64,000 nucleotides of DNA from Veillonella sp. (GCF_018364065.1 NZ_JAGZMO010000009.1:10182-74181); one strand, 5' to 3'; counted from the first letter of the stretch, positions 8,928 to 17,377 are shown. The notes: generated by a model not told the origin, from the letters alone. A program made the numbers and translations.

Positions 8928-9392
8928 TTAGGAAACTTTGCGCACCACAACACGTCCGCCGGTAGCATCAACTACGACCACTTTAGTGCCGGGCTCCAAA
9001 AATTCCCCATCAGTTACTACATCCACCGGATTATCATCAATATTGATTTTACCGGACGGACGCAATACTGTTACTACAACACCTTCCTTGCCGATTAAAT
9101 CGACTCGTTCGTCATTCCCCGAATAACCACGCTCCTTTGTAGACTCTAATGTAAGTGTAAGCTTTTGCCCGATACGGCTGTTCGGCAATTGCTTAATGAC
9201 TAATATGGTGATTGCCAGTATAACAAATGCGGCAACCGTAACAACGATAGCGGCGAACAAGCCGCCTCCCAGTGCATAATATAAAGCCCCTAACAGGGAC
9301 ATCATGCCCAGCAGGCCAAATACGCCAAAGCCGGGAATTGCAAATTCAATACCAAGAAAGACTATGCCGGCTACAAAAAGAACTGTTATCAT
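8928..9392 (-). CDS. short NfeD family protein
   Basis: A 154-residue short-form NfeD. It has three closely spaced membrane segments in about residues 1-70 (the first is VLFVAGIVFLGIEFAIPGFGVFG, rich in glycine) and a C-terminal OB-fold domain (about 90-154) containing GKEGVVVTVLRPSGKINID and LEPGTKVVVVDATGG. Short NfeD proteins pair with SPFH proteins such as FloA and are thought to assist microdomain assembly. It lacks the ClpP-like serine protease domain of long NfeD proteins. The ATG is preceded by AAAGGAAGGG. It is the first gene of the operon; the AT-rich upstream region to about 9470 contains a TATACT box, but no convincing -35. Confidence 0.9.
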   Translation of the reverse strand: MITVLFVAGIVFLGIEFAIPGFGVFGLLGMMSLLGALYYALGGGLFAAIVVTVAAFVILAITILVIKQLPNSRIGQKLTLTLESTKERGYSGNDERVDLIGKEGVVVTVLRPSGKINIDDNPVDVVTDGEFLEPGTKVVVVDATGGRVVVRKVS

Positions 9393-9562
9393 ATGCCCTT
9401 CCTTTCTGTGTACTTATTGAGGTAATAGTAAATACATAGTATAAAACAGTACTACATACTATAAAAAGTAACACTATATACAAACCTCTTACTGTTACTT
9501 ATTCTATAAAGTCCGTTTAAATACCTTTTTATTCCCAAGATATATTCGTATATATTTTGTAA

Positions 9563-9589
9563 ATAAAAAACCCCCTCATTTGAGGGGGT
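9563..9589 (-). terminator. terminator behind tRNA-Ser
   Basis: The stem CCCCCTC / GAGGGGG closes a four-base loop. Read on the minus strand it is followed by TTTTTT (plus-strand A run at 9564-9570). It is placed about 50 bases downstream of the tRNA 3' end. Confidence 0.9.
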
Positions 9590-9640
9590 GAAATATTTTT
9601 GATTATTAGCCTGATTTTTTCTAAAAATAGGCAAAAAAAA

Positions 9641-9731
9641 TGGCGGAGAGAGAGGGATTTGAACCCTCGGTACGGTATAACCGCACACATGATTTCCAAT
9701 CATGCTCCTTCAGCCGCTCGGACACCTCTCC
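9641..9731 (-). tRNA. tRNA-Ser, anticodon GGA
   Basis: Read on the minus strand it starts GGAGAGGTGTC and ends TCTCTCCGCCA, with the CCA encoded. The acceptor stem pairs GGAGAGG with TCTCTCC. The D-arm is CCGAGCGGCTGAAGGAGC, and the anticodon stem CATGA/TCATG holds loop TTGGAAA, so the anticodon is GGA (reads UCC/UCU). A long class II variable arm (GTGCGGTTATACCGTAC) and the T-arm GAGGGTTCAAATCCCTC follow. All class II serine tRNA features are present. It stands alone, not in a cluster, with its own terminator. Confidence 0.98.
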
Positions 9732-9833
9732 ATACGTACAAAGTACTTTACTAGTATATCTAAAACCCATATATTTGTCAACAATCTTTTTACGTATTTT
9801 TTACTAATTTATAAAGCCCCTTTTTTACCCCTG

Positions 9834-9862
9834 TTGACAAGTATATTCTTTCATTTTAGTAT
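9834..9862 (+). promoter_or_regulatory. sigma-A type promoter of the 133-residue protein gene
   Basis: TTGACA at 9834-9839, a 17-base spacer, and TAGTAT at 9857-9862. It lies 43 bases upstream of the ATG at 9905. Confidence 0.75.
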
Positions 9863-9904
9863 ACAGGTAGTAAGTGATTTAAAAGAGTAAAGGAGGCGAA
9901 CTGC

Positions 9905-10306
9905 ATGGCGGAAGTCTTTGATTTTGCCAAAGGCAAAGCAGCTTATGAGGCAAAAAAGGCACAACAACAGAATACCGAAGCTGATGCACACGTTCTGTCG
10001 TCCGAAGACATTGCAGATCTGTTCGCCCTCACCGAGGAAGAAGCGGCTCGCCTTCTCGAAGAGAATTTAACAGCCGTTTTTAATAAAATTATGGAACGAT
10101 CTAAAACAGTAGAAAATTTCACCGAAGAAGAGGCCAAGGAAATTTTAAATAAGCACTTCGAAGACCTGTTCGCGCAAGTAATTATGGCCTCCCTACAGGA
10201 AGACATTTCGCAGGAAGATGCCATGCAGAAGTTAGATCAACTCTTAAGTCGTCGTGCGCCGCTGTCGTTACGTCTTATAAAAAACAATCCTGACTCGGAA
10301 AAATAA
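9905..10306 (+). CDS. hypothetical acidic helical protein, 133 residues
   Basis: Not recognised. The protein is acidic and strongly helix-forming, with alternating E/A/L runs (LTEEEAARLLEENLTAV about 41-57, and FTEEEAKEILNKHFEDLFAQV about 72-92). The two segments look like a duplicated EF-type or helical-hairpin unit (T/S-EEEA-x-x-x-L). There is no signal peptide, membrane segment or cysteine, so it is probably cytosolic. Expression is well supported: a near-consensus promoter at 9834-9862, an AAAGGAGG site five bases before the ATG, and a terminator at 10421-10487. It stands alone between a tRNA and a convergent permease gene, so context gives no function. Confidence 0.8.
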   Translation: MAEVFDFAKGKAAYEAKKAQQQNTEADAHVLSSEDIADLFALTEEEAARLLEENLTAVFNKIMERSKTVENFTEEEAKEILNKHFEDLFAQVIMASLQEDISQEDAMQKLDQLLSRRAPLSLRLIKNNPDSEK

Positions 10307-10420
10307 CAGCACCTCTTCTAACTGTTAACTTATACTAACCATAAAATCTATACAAAAGATAAACCCACATACAAACAGATTTGTATAAAAACAGATTCAT
10401 ATAAAATCAAATCTATATAA

Positions 10421-10487
10421 AAAAGAGTGTTTCCTTTATCACAGCCCCACTACAAATGGCCGGTAGATAAGTGAAAACACTCTTTTA
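10421..10487. terminator. terminator between convergent genes
   Basis: AAAAGAGTGTTTTC-like left arm (10421-10432) pairs with GAAAACACTCTTTT (10473-10486), with inner CTTTATC/GATAAG pairing. A-rich and T-rich flanks on the two sides let it serve both the plus-strand hypothetical gene and the minus-strand permease. Confidence 0.85.
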
Positions 10488-10526
10488 TTTTGCTCTTTTA
10501 TTTTGCCCGATTATCTGCTTTCCCTA

Positions 10527-11444
10527 TTAAATAAGCCCTTCAATCAGATCTAATCCTGTTGGTACAGGTGCTACTAAAAGCAAACAAACAGCCGCCAAGA
10601 TAGCCATGGCCATCGCTGCATAGGAGAATGTGCCCTGTTTGCTGTATTCGTAAACGCCAAAAGCCCGTGTGCCCAAAGCTGCACCAACAGCAGCGATTAA
10701 GGATGGCATGGAGAACATATTGTACATAGCAAACACCATGAGGGCCCCGCCCAATGCGGCGATTACGGTAACTAAAGGCAACAAGGTGTCAAAGCTTGTA
10801 CCGCGGTTACGGCGCAGACCTTTAATATAAGTACTGAACTCCAATCCGAAGGCGCCCAGGAATATTGTCATGAAGCCCCAAACTTGTGCCCAACTTGTAC
10901 GGAACGCATCACGATTTTTACCGGCGTACCAGGTAAATGCAGTAATCACCAGCATCACTAAGCCTACAACGCCGTAGAAGTAATTGGCCGGAATCCAAGG
11001 TAAGATAGCAACGCCGACTACACACCATAAAAGCGAAATAATCGTAATAAGGCCAAGCTGTCCCATGGTTGGACGGTGTCTAGGCTCAATCTTGCGATAT
11101 ACATTGGCCCCTAATTCCATAATAAAACAGATAATAAAGAATGCTACCGAAAGAGGCGGTGCCACGAAAGCCAAAATCAATGCCACCACTAACGGTAACG
11201 CAATACGCCATCCTCTAAAGAAGGCAAGGTTTTTCATTTCCAGGCGCATATCCTGTGTTTCCAATGTAAAGTTGTTATACACTACAAAGGTCAGCATAAA
11301 GGCTACCACTTCCAAAGGTGTGGCGCCCCAATACAACAAGGTAGGCACTAACAAAAACGACATAGCTACACCGGTAAACCGTGCGAGGACGGCAACGATA
11401 AAGCCAAGGCCGAAATACGGCAAAGAGGCAAGTAAAATATCCAT
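10527..11444 (-). CDS. TauE/SafE (TSUP) family permease
   Basis: A 305-residue integral membrane protein with about eight hydrophobic helices arranged as two halves. Each half starts with a glycine-rich membrane entry (LGFIVAVLARFTGVAMSFLLVPTLLYWG near residues 12-40), the pattern of the sulfite exporter TauE/SafE family. These transporters move sulfite, sulfoacetate or other organic sulfur/acid anions. The nearby siroheme reductase makes a sulfur link conceivable, but the genes are not in one operon. The ATG is preceded by GGAGAG. The family call rests on the helix pattern and the first-helix motif only, so another permease class is possible. Confidence 0.6.
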   Translation of the reverse strand: MDILLASLPYFGLGFIVAVLARFTGVAMSFLLVPTLLYWGATPLEVVAFMLTFVVYNNFTLETQDMRLEMKNLAFFRGWRIALPLVVALILAFVAPPLSVAFFIICFIMELGANVYRKIEPRHRPTMGQLGLITIISLLWCVVGVAILPWIPANYFYGVVGLVMLVITAFTWYAGKNRDAFRTSWAQVWGFMTIFLGAFGLEFSTYIKGLRRNRGTSFDTLLPLVTVIAALGGALMVFAMYNMFSMPSLIAAVGAALGTRAFGVYEYSKQGTFSYAAMAMAILAAVCLLLVAPVPTGLDLIEGLI

Positions 11445-11664
11445 AAAACTCTCCGTTCCACATATATAAGCACGCTAGTTATTCAGCTTCAACTTTAATT
11501 TTATCCGGCTCATATATGTAATTAAATTTGTATACACCTAAGTATACAAAATTTCGGGAGTCCTGGGAAGTAATGCCGTAAACGTATAAAGAGATTTATA
11601 ATACGTAAGTATGGCTATAAGTATAGCTAGATGGGATTATCTTACTTGATTTATCTTACAGGAT

Positions 11665-12426
11665 TTAACTTACCACCCGTTTATACCGTTTCCACTTCTC
11701 CAGACGGCGCCTCACGGCTGTATAAGAGCATCCGAAGTGTTCCGCAATCTGCAAGGGACTTTGCCCTTGGTCATAGCGATAGCAGACTTCATAGGCATTG
11801 AGGTCCAAATTGTGGCCCCGTAATTTTACGCCCCGTTCTTTTAAACGTTCACCAATAGTCCCGGCTTTCACATTATAAATGCTTTCCAGATCTGTAGTGG
11901 AGTAGCCGTGAACTTTATATAAATACATGAGTTCGTCCACATTCACCGCTATGCGCTTATTGCTGTGGCGAATCCGAATGCCTAACCGACGCAAGGCTGC
12001 CAGCACGAGCCAGCGGGATACGCGGAGGTCCTTGGCAATCTGATTGGCGCTTTGTCCACTCTTGTAGAGCCGGGCAATACGACGCTCCATAGCAGGAGAA
12101 AATTTAGTATTCTTCGGCGATTTTACATAGCGCAAAACACCGGCTTTTCTCAGTCGGTTCGCAAGTGTAGTATGTGAGCATTGATACCGCTGAGCCAATT
12201 GCTTGACTCCAATTCCCTTTCTGTAAAGTGTGACCACTTCATCCATGGGTAATTCCAGTTTTCGCGTTCGAATAGGAATGCGATATTCATGGAGTCGTCT
12301 TACAATCGTGTCCTGACTGCAATGCAATTTTTTCGCAATCATCCATGATGACTGCTTCTCCTCCACGTACAACTGAAATAGTAACTGTTCCGGTATGACG
12401 ATACGTTGTGATGGTCTTGGTTCCAT
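11665..12426 (-). CDS. DNA-binding protein built of five tandem helix-turn-helix units
   Basis: 253 residues made almost wholly of five repeats of 41-50 residues, at about 11-53, 60-100, 110-153, 162-203 and 210-250. Each follows the pattern L-x-LY-x-x-G-x-S-x-x-x-IA-x-x-(6)-S-x-x-T-(I/V)-x-x-RL-x-x-x-GI-x-IR. Examples are VTLYRKGIGVKQLAQRY and ARLYKSGQSANQIAKDL. This is the resolvase/Hin- or transposase-type trihelical HTH. The protein is very basic and has no catalytic or ligand domain, so it should be a sequence-specific DNA binder reading a long site. A GGGAGG site precedes the ATG. It is monocistronic, and neighbours on both sides are unrelated. A relation to homing-endonuclease or transposase DNA-binding arms is possible; no such enzyme is adjacent. 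Confidence 0.8.
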   Translation of the reverse strand: MEPRPSQRIVIPEQLLFQLYVEEKQSSWMIAKKLHCSQDTIVRRLHEYRIPIRTRKLELPMDEVVTLYRKGIGVKQLAQRYQCSHTTLANRLRKAGVLRYVKSPKNTKFSPAMERRIARLYKSGQSANQIAKDLRVSRWLVLAALRRLGIRIRHSNKRIAVNVDELMYLYKVHGYSTTDLESIYNVKAGTIGERLKERGVKLRGHNLDLNAYEVCYRYDQGQSPLQIAEHFGCSYTAVRRRLEKWKRYKRVVS

Positions 12427-12747
12427 ATGATCCTCCCTTATAAAAGATTTGGATTATAAAAAACGTCCCCCTCAGAAATTCGTCGCTGCTCTTTTCTTCA
12501 GTCAATCTTTTTCAATTATAACGAAGCCGCTCTGTCAAAAACAACCCATCCACTCGTCCTAATAGGGCGAATCGTATACGGAATTAGCAAAAAGACCTTG
12601 ATTTTTACCTTCATCTTGATTGTTTCTCATTATTAACCAAATGACAATTACACGTAATGTTAAACTTCACTAAACAGACATCTTTCGACTCAAATTTTTT
12701 AATATCACACTACCTTCCACGTATTAAAAATTTATATATGCCTTATT

Positions 12748-12776
12748 TTGCTTATATCGAAAATTTGCGGTATACT
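12748..12776 (+). promoter_or_regulatory. promoter of the site-2 protease gene
   Basis: TTGCTT at 12748-12753, a 17-base spacer and TATACT at 12771-12776, 53 bases before the ATG. The rest of the 402-base divergent region (12427-12747) is AT-rich; no gene is seen in it. It must also hold the minus-strand promoter of the five-HTH gene (a TATAAT lies at about 12517-12522 on that strand). Confidence 0.65.
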
Positions 12777-12828
12777 ATAAAAGCAAATAATAACTATTTA
12801 TTTCTATATTTATATATAAGGAGTCTTT

Positions 12829-13464
12829 ATGGACAATTACTATATTATGTCGATGATTGCCGCCTTGCCGGCCATTGTCGTTGCCATGTCAGTTCACGAA
12901 TACGCCCATGCCCAGGTTGCCACCTGGCTTGGTGATGATACACCAGCCCGTTACGGCCGCCTTACCTTAAACCCATTCGCCCATGTAAGCTGGCTCGGGT
13001 TCCTCATGATTTTGCTCTTACAGTTCGGCTGGGCAAAACCGGTTATTATTAATCCGGCCAATTTTAAAAATAAAAAACTGGGCGATGTGCTCGTTTCGGT
13101 GGCCGGCCCTATTGCCAACCTGATCATTGCCTTTATTGCGGCAATCACTCTCGTTTTAACCATGTATTATAATGTGGAAATGTCTGACGGCCTCGTACGC
13201 GTACTGCGTGCCATGCTGATTCTCAACATTAACTTTGCCATCTTTAACTTATTGCCAATCCCTCCATTGGACGGCGCACATATCGTTTCGTCGTTCCTGT
13301 CTCCAGACTTACAGATGAAATATTGGCAGTGGCAACGTTTCAGCTTCATCATCCTCATTATCTTAATCTACTCTCCATTGTTGAGTATGATTTTGATCCC
13401 TATGAGTAACTTGATTTTAAAATCATTTACAGGCATAGCCGGGCTTATCCTTTATTTCTTATAA
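12829..13464 (+). CDS. site-2 protease family membrane metalloprotease (M50)
   Basis: A 211-residue intramembrane zinc protease of the short YwhC-like M50 class. The zinc motif HExxH appears as HEYAH near residue 24-28 in the first conserved helix, and the third zinc ligand aspartate lies in the LLPIPPLDG motif near residue 141-149. About five membrane segments are visible. It lacks the PDZ domain of RseP. It probably cleaves membrane-spanning substrates, but none is indicated by context. AAGGAG lies eight bases before the ATG. The gene is alone in its transcription unit. Confidence 0.9.
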   Translation: MDNYYIMSMIAALPAIVVAMSVHEYAHAQVATWLGDDTPARYGRLTLNPFAHVSWLGFLMILLLQFGWAKPVIINPANFKNKKLGDVLVSVAGPIANLIIAFIAAITLVLTMYYNVEMSDGLVRVLRAMLILNINFAIFNLLPIPPLDGAHIVSSFLSPDLQMKYWQWQRFSFIILIILIYSPLLSMILIPMSNLILKSFTGIAGLILYFL

Positions 13465-13588
13465 GTCCTATAAGTCTTAAGTTTTCAAATTAAGGGCCTG
13501 AAAGCTAAAACGAACCAAGCTCTGAATACTTAATACCAAATACTAAAAGTTAAACCACTGCCCCGCCGCTCCCTCAGAATTGTAATTA

Positions 13589-13617
13589 TATACTTAGCGT
13601 GCTACACTCTAAGTATA
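13589..13617. promoter_or_regulatory. inverted repeat in the promoter region of the GNAT gene
   Basis: TATACTTAG (13589-13597) and CTAAGTATA (13609-13617) are perfect 9-base inverted arms separated by 11 bases. The right arm overlaps a TATACT -10-like box at 13614-13619. It could be an operator; no partner protein is known. Confidence 0.5.
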
Positions 13618-13656
13618 CTGATATTTAGCGAGACACGATGGGGGAGGTGCTGCGCC

Positions 13657-14178
13657 ATGTTATTCCAACAGGCTACAGTCGATGAGTTTGCACGTATAAA
13701 AACTTTTTATTGGGATTTGATTGATGATATGGCCGATCAGAATGACCGTATCGGCTGGAAAAAAGGCATTTATCCTACTGATGAATTTCTGAAAGAGAGC
13801 TTGGCTAAAGGCGAATTGTACACGCTGAAAGAAAATGACGACCTTTACGCATGCGTCATCGTTAATAGCGATTATAATGAAGGGTATGAAAATACGCCTT
13901 GGACCTTGGAGTGCAAACCGGAGGAAGTGTTAATTCCTCACGCCTTGGGTGTTCGCCCTAACTTACAGGGCCGCGGTATCGGCCGTCGCGTTGTAGAGGA
14001 AGTACTTAACCTGGCCCATAAAATGAATAAAAAGGCTGTACGCCTCGATATTCTGGGTACCAACATTGCTGCGGAAACCTTGTACACAAAATGCGGCTTT
14101 GTCTTTGTGGAAGCAAAAACCATGTTCTACGAAGACACCGGCTGGACGGAGTATAAATTATACGAATACAATTTATAA
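13657..14178 (+). CDS. GNAT family N-acetyltransferase
   Basis: A 173-residue single-domain acetyltransferase. The acetyl-CoA pyrophosphate loop (motif A) appears as LGVRPNLQGRGIGRRVVEEV at about residues 95-114, followed by the typical C-terminal strand AAETLYTKCGFVFVE. It transfers an acetyl group to an amine in the cytosol; the substrate is unknown. The ATG is preceded by GGGGAGGTG. It stands alone between the site-2 protease and a bidirectional terminator. Confidence 0.9.
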   Translation: MLFQQATVDEFARIKTFYWDLIDDMADQNDRIGWKKGIYPTDEFLKESLAKGELYTLKENDDLYACVIVNSDYNEGYENTPWTLECKPEEVLIPHALGVRPNLQGRGIGRRVVEEVLNLAHKMNKKAVRLDILGTNIAAETLYTKCGFVFVEAKTMFYEDTGWTEYKLYEYNL

Positions 14179-14265
14179 AACTTGTCCTACAGCCCTAACC
14201 TTTAATAAAAACAAGAACATAATAACAGAGCAGAAAATAAAAGAATATAATAAAAGAGCAGAAAA

Positions 14266-14313
14266 TAAAAAATCTGTATCGCACTACTTCACTACTGCGA
14301 TACAGATTTTTTT
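14266..14313. terminator. bidirectional terminator
   Basis: AATCTGTATCGCA (14271-14283) and TGCGATACAGATT (14296-14308) form a perfect stem with A and T runs on the two sides. It separates the plus-strand GNAT gene from the minus-strand aldo/keto reductase. Before it, AAAGAGCAGAAAATAAAA-like sequence is repeated (14226-14270). Confidence 0.93.
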
Positions 14314-14423
14314 ATTATTTATAGGCATTATCTGCCCTATATTCAGTTGTTGGCTCTTTCGTTATTGCCATTTATTATCAGCACGGGCCGGTGTGTAATT
14401 ATTATCTATACTAACTGAAATTA

Positions 14424-15284
14424 TTATTGGTTTTCTAAATCGAACTTCCAAGTGCGGACCATTTTTACCCATTTAGGATCAAAATGGTTAACGATTTCAC
14501 TGTGGCCGATGTCTAATTTCTTAATTTCATCCATGTCTTCTTGAGACAATGTGAAGTCAAATACATCGAAGTTCTGTTGCATGCGTTCTTCGCGTACAGA
14601 TTTAGGGATAACTACAACGCCGCGCTGAATATTCCAACGAAGTGCTACCTGCGCAGCGGATTTGCCATATTTATTGCCAATGCCTGTCAATACAGGATGG
14701 GTAAAGAAATTATGCAAACCTTCATTAAATGGGCCCCATGCTTCCGGCACTACATTGTATTCTTTCATAGTTTCCAAGTTAACTTCCTGTTGGAAGAACG
14801 GATGCATTTCTACCTGATTAATCATAGGTTTGATTTCAAAGGTTTCGCAAAGATCAACTAATACTTGAGGGTAGCAGTTGGCCATGCCGATAGCTTTGAA
14901 ACGGCCCTCTTTGTATAATTTTTCCAAGCCGCGCCATGCACCGATGTAATCGCCCATTGGTTGGTGAAGCAACATTAAATCAATATAGTCTACGTCTAAA
15001 CGCTCAAAAGATCCTTCTGCCGCTTTAAGAGCACCTTCGTAAGAGAAATCTTGTACCCAAAGTTTGGTGGTAATGAAGATTTCTTCGCGTGGAATGCCGC
15101 TTTCTTTAATCGCATCCCCCACTGCACGTTCGTTCAAATACGCTTGTGCCGTATCGATTAAACGATAACCGGTTTTCAATGCAGTTAATACTGCTTTTTT
15201 ACAATCTTCGTATTCGGGAATCTGGTAAACACCGAATCCGAGCATCGGGATTTTTACCCCGTTATAAAACTCTCTATATTCCAT
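14424..15284 (-). CDS. aldo/keto reductase (first of two paralogues)
   Basis: 286 residues of the AKR superfamily (2,5-diketo-gluconate reductase/YvgN-like). Visible are GFGVYQ, the catalytic aspartate and tyrosine in LIDTAQAYLNE, the lysine in TTKLWVQD, the histidine in LLHQPMGD, and the NADPH-binding end IPKSVREERMQQN. It reduces carbonyl compounds, probably small aldehydes, in the cytosol. The ATG at 15284 is chosen over one 14 codons upstream because AAGAGGAG lies six bases before it. It lies downstream of a paralogue on the same strand with 118 bases between. The pair and the TetR gene upstream may form one detoxification unit. Confidence 0.92.
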   Translation of the reverse strand: MEYREFYNGVKIPMLGFGVYQIPEYEDCKKAVLTALKTGYRLIDTAQAYLNERAVGDAIKESGIPREEIFITTKLWVQDFSYEGALKAAEGSFERLDVDYIDLMLLHQPMGDYIGAWRGLEKLYKEGRFKAIGMANCYPQVLVDLCETFEIKPMINQVEMHPFFQQEVNLETMKEYNVVPEAWGPFNEGLHNFFTHPVLTGIGNKYGKSAAQVALRWNIQRGVVVIPKSVREERMQQNFDVFDFTLSQEDMDEIKKLDIGHSEIVNHFDPKWVKMVRTWKFDLENQ

Positions 15285-15402
15285 GGGAATCTCCTCTTTC
15301 AGTAATCGATTATATAGAGAGTGCATGTGTCACATACACCCTCTATAGGTCTAACCATTTTTACTATTTTAACTATCTCATATACAACAATCAGCTGTTA
15401 TA

Positions 15403-16269
15403 TTATTTTTCATCGGCGTGAATGTCATAGTTTGCCAACAAGAACTCCGCTACACCCGGAGCGTCAGGATTATGACGGCCTTTGCCGGTATCAAGAGCAC
15501 GCATAGCGTTCATTTCGTCTTCAGTTAATTCGAAGTCGAAAATTTCCATATTGCTCTTCATACGTTTAGGGTTTGTAGTTTTAGGGAAAATAATGATACC
15601 TTCCTGTACTTCGAAACGTAGGATAATTTGGCCGTTCTCCTTGCCATGAGCTTCCGCAATTTTGCTGATTACAGGATTATTTAATAGATCAGGATTGCCT
15701 TGACCCAATGGAGCCCACGCTTCAAGACGAACATTGGCCGCGTCTAAAATTTCACGCAATTCTTTCTGCTGATAGAATGGGTGGAATTCTACCTGGTTAA
15801 CGGATGGAACTGTGTTGAACTGAGGTACAAATTCGTTCCAGATTTTTGGTGTCATGTTACTTACACCGATGGAGCGGATTTTACCGGCTGCTTTTGCTTC
15901 TTCCATGGCTTTCCATGCGCCCGGAACATCGCCGTATGGCTGATGAATAAGATATAAGTCCATGTAGTCCAAGCCTAATTTACGAAGAGACGTTTCAATC
16001 CCTTTTTTAGCTGCTTCATAGCCATAGTCCTGTAACCAAAGTTTGCTGGTTACGAAAATTTCTTTACGATCAATACCGCTATCGTTGATAGCCTGACCTA
16101 CTTCGCTTTCGTTGAAGTACGCAGCAGCCGTATCGATATGACGAATACCTAAATCTAATGCTTCACGCACAGCTTTGTATGTGCTGCCGTCTGCAGGAAT
16201 TTGGAATGTACCGAAACCATATACAGGAATTTGAACGCCATCGTTTAATGTTACAGTGTTAATTTTCAT
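15403..16269 (-). CDS. aldo/keto reductase (second paralogue)
   Basis: 288 residues of the same AKR subfamily as the downstream gene. It shows GFGTFQ, HIDTAAAYFNE (catalytic Asp and Tyr), TSKLWLQD (Lys), LIHQPYGD (His) and IFPKTTNPKRMKSN for NADPH. Three in-frame starts exist. The ATG at 16269 is preferred because AAAGGA lies 11 bases before it, whereas the ATG at 16281 sits only one base from that site. The 16270-16427 gap to the TetR gene is AT-rich, with no terminator seen, so co-transcription with the regulator is possible. The substrate is unknown. Confidence 0.91.
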   Translation of the reverse strand: MKINTVTLNDGVQIPVYGFGTFQIPADGSTYKAVREALDLGIRHIDTAAAYFNESEVGQAINDSGIDRKEIFVTSKLWLQDYGYEAAKKGIETSLRKLGLDYMDLYLIHQPYGDVPGAWKAMEEAKAAGKIRSIGVSNMTPKIWNEFVPQFNTVPSVNQVEFHPFYQQKELREILDAANVRLEAWAPLGQGNPDLLNNPVISKIAEAHGKENGQIILRFEVQEGIIIFPKTTNPKRMKSNMEIFDFELTEDEMNAMRALDTGKGRHNPDAPGVAEFLLANYDIHADEK

Positions 16270-16427
16270 ACTCTTGTCCATCCTTTCTACGTTGATTAAA
16301 ATCAAATAGAATTTATAAAATACAATAAAAATACGTTACTTCTAAAAACACTACTTTTTAAAAATCACATTATTCTTACTAAATACATTACGTTAAAACT
16401 AAATACAATCTGGTTTACTAAAACACA

Positions 16428-17045
16428 TTACTTCAAAATTAAATACGGTGTTACCAAGCTTGGCAGGAAATGCTCGCAAAACTCACGAGTTCGCGCTTCA
16501 AAGCTGTAGGCGCCGCCGGACATATCCCAGCAGAGCATTTGCCCGTACAGAATGTCGATAATTGTATGGGCTAATATTTCTACAGGCGTATCGTCCTTCA
16601 GCTCGCCTCGTGCGATACCGTCATTAAAAAACTGTCGCATGGATTTTATATCCAGATACAGTTTCGTGTCCTCAACCGGTACATCCAGTAAATCAGGATC
16701 CACCGTGTTGCGCACCCATTCCTGACAAAGCTTTAGACTGCTCTTTTCAATATATCCTGAAAAGTTGCCCATAAAAAATGTGAGGCGCGTTATAAAGTCA
16801 CCTTCATGTGCGAGAGCCTGTTTCGTAATCTCTTCGTACATTTCGTAACTCAGTTCAAAGATAACATCTTCCTTACGCTTAAAGTGCGTGTAGAATGTGC
16901 CTGTTGAAACGCCGCTGGCTTTGGCAATCTCCTCAATGGATGTATTAACCAGTCCTTTTTCAGTGACAAGCTTTTTCGCCGAATCCAGTAACTTTCTCTT
17001 AGTTTCTAACGCTGCAAGCTGTCGGTTCGTTAATTTTGTTGTCAT
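16428..17045 (-). CDS. TetR/AcrR family transcriptional regulator
   Basis: A repressor of about 205 residues. The N-terminal TetR helix-turn-helix lies at about residues 13-55, with TSIEEIAKASGVSTGTFYTHFKRKEDV, and a divergent all-helical ligand-binding domain follows. The ATG at 17045 is preferred to an upstream one at 17060, because the GGGAGGTGAGTCG between them supplies the ribosome binding site. Its promoter at 17078-17107 is overlapped by palindromes that are probably its own operator. The two aldo/keto reductase genes lie downstream on the same strand, so it likely controls them. A luciferase-like oxidoreductase is divergent. Confidence 0.9.
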   Translation of the reverse strand: MTTKLTNRQLAALETKRKLLDSAKKLVTEKGLVNTSIEEIAKASGVSTGTFYTHFKRKEDVIFELSYEMYEEITKQALAHEGDFITRLTFFMGNFSGYIEKSSLKLCQEWVRNTVDPDLLDVPVEDTKLYLDIKSMRQFFNDGIARGELKDDTPVEILAHTIIDILYGQMLCWDMSGGAYSFEARTREFCEHFLPSLVTPYLILK

Positions 17046-17077
17046 CGACTCACCTCCCAAATCTTCTTGGTGAGTTC

Positions 17078-17122
17078 ATTATAGCACATTCACTGAATTG
17101 AATTCAATGAATTTAATTCAGT
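17078..17122 (-). promoter_or_regulatory. TetR promoter with overlapping palindromic operator
   Basis: On the minus strand: TTGAAT (17102-17107), an 18-base spacer and TATAAT (17078-17083). The perfect palindrome ATTGAATTCAAT (17097-17108) covers the -35 box and is embedded in wider inverted arms ACTGAATT/AATTCAGT (17092-17099, 17115-17122). This is the expected layout of an autoregulated TetR gene. Confidence 0.75.
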
Positions 17123-17348
17123 ATTTTTAACTTTTTGAATATAAGGAATATGTTATCAATGATAAAAGCGCTCTCAAAAAGACCTTAAATCCTGTATCTG
17201 CCGATATTCCGCCCTATCTTCCATAAAACACTTTGAGAAACGAATTTTTTATAGCTTTATGAAAAATATCATCTCTAATTCTTATAATAAGATGTATTTT
17301 TCAATTATTTAGAGTACAATATCTATATAGAAAATTTTAAATATGTCG

Positions 17349-17377
17349 TTGACAGGGAATAAAATAAAACATATAAT
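17349..17377 (+). promoter_or_regulatory. consensus promoter of the luciferase-like oxidoreductase gene
   Basis: TTGACA at 17349-17354, a 17-base spacer and TATAAT at 17372-17377: a perfect match to the housekeeping sigma consensus. It lies about 90 bases before the ATG, leaving a leader of about 85 bases. Confidence 0.9.

Noticed and set aside
12657..12935. A 92-codon plus-strand frame upstream of the site-2 protease
   Set aside because: It runs through the protease promoter and overlaps the protease in another frame, with no ribosome binding site.
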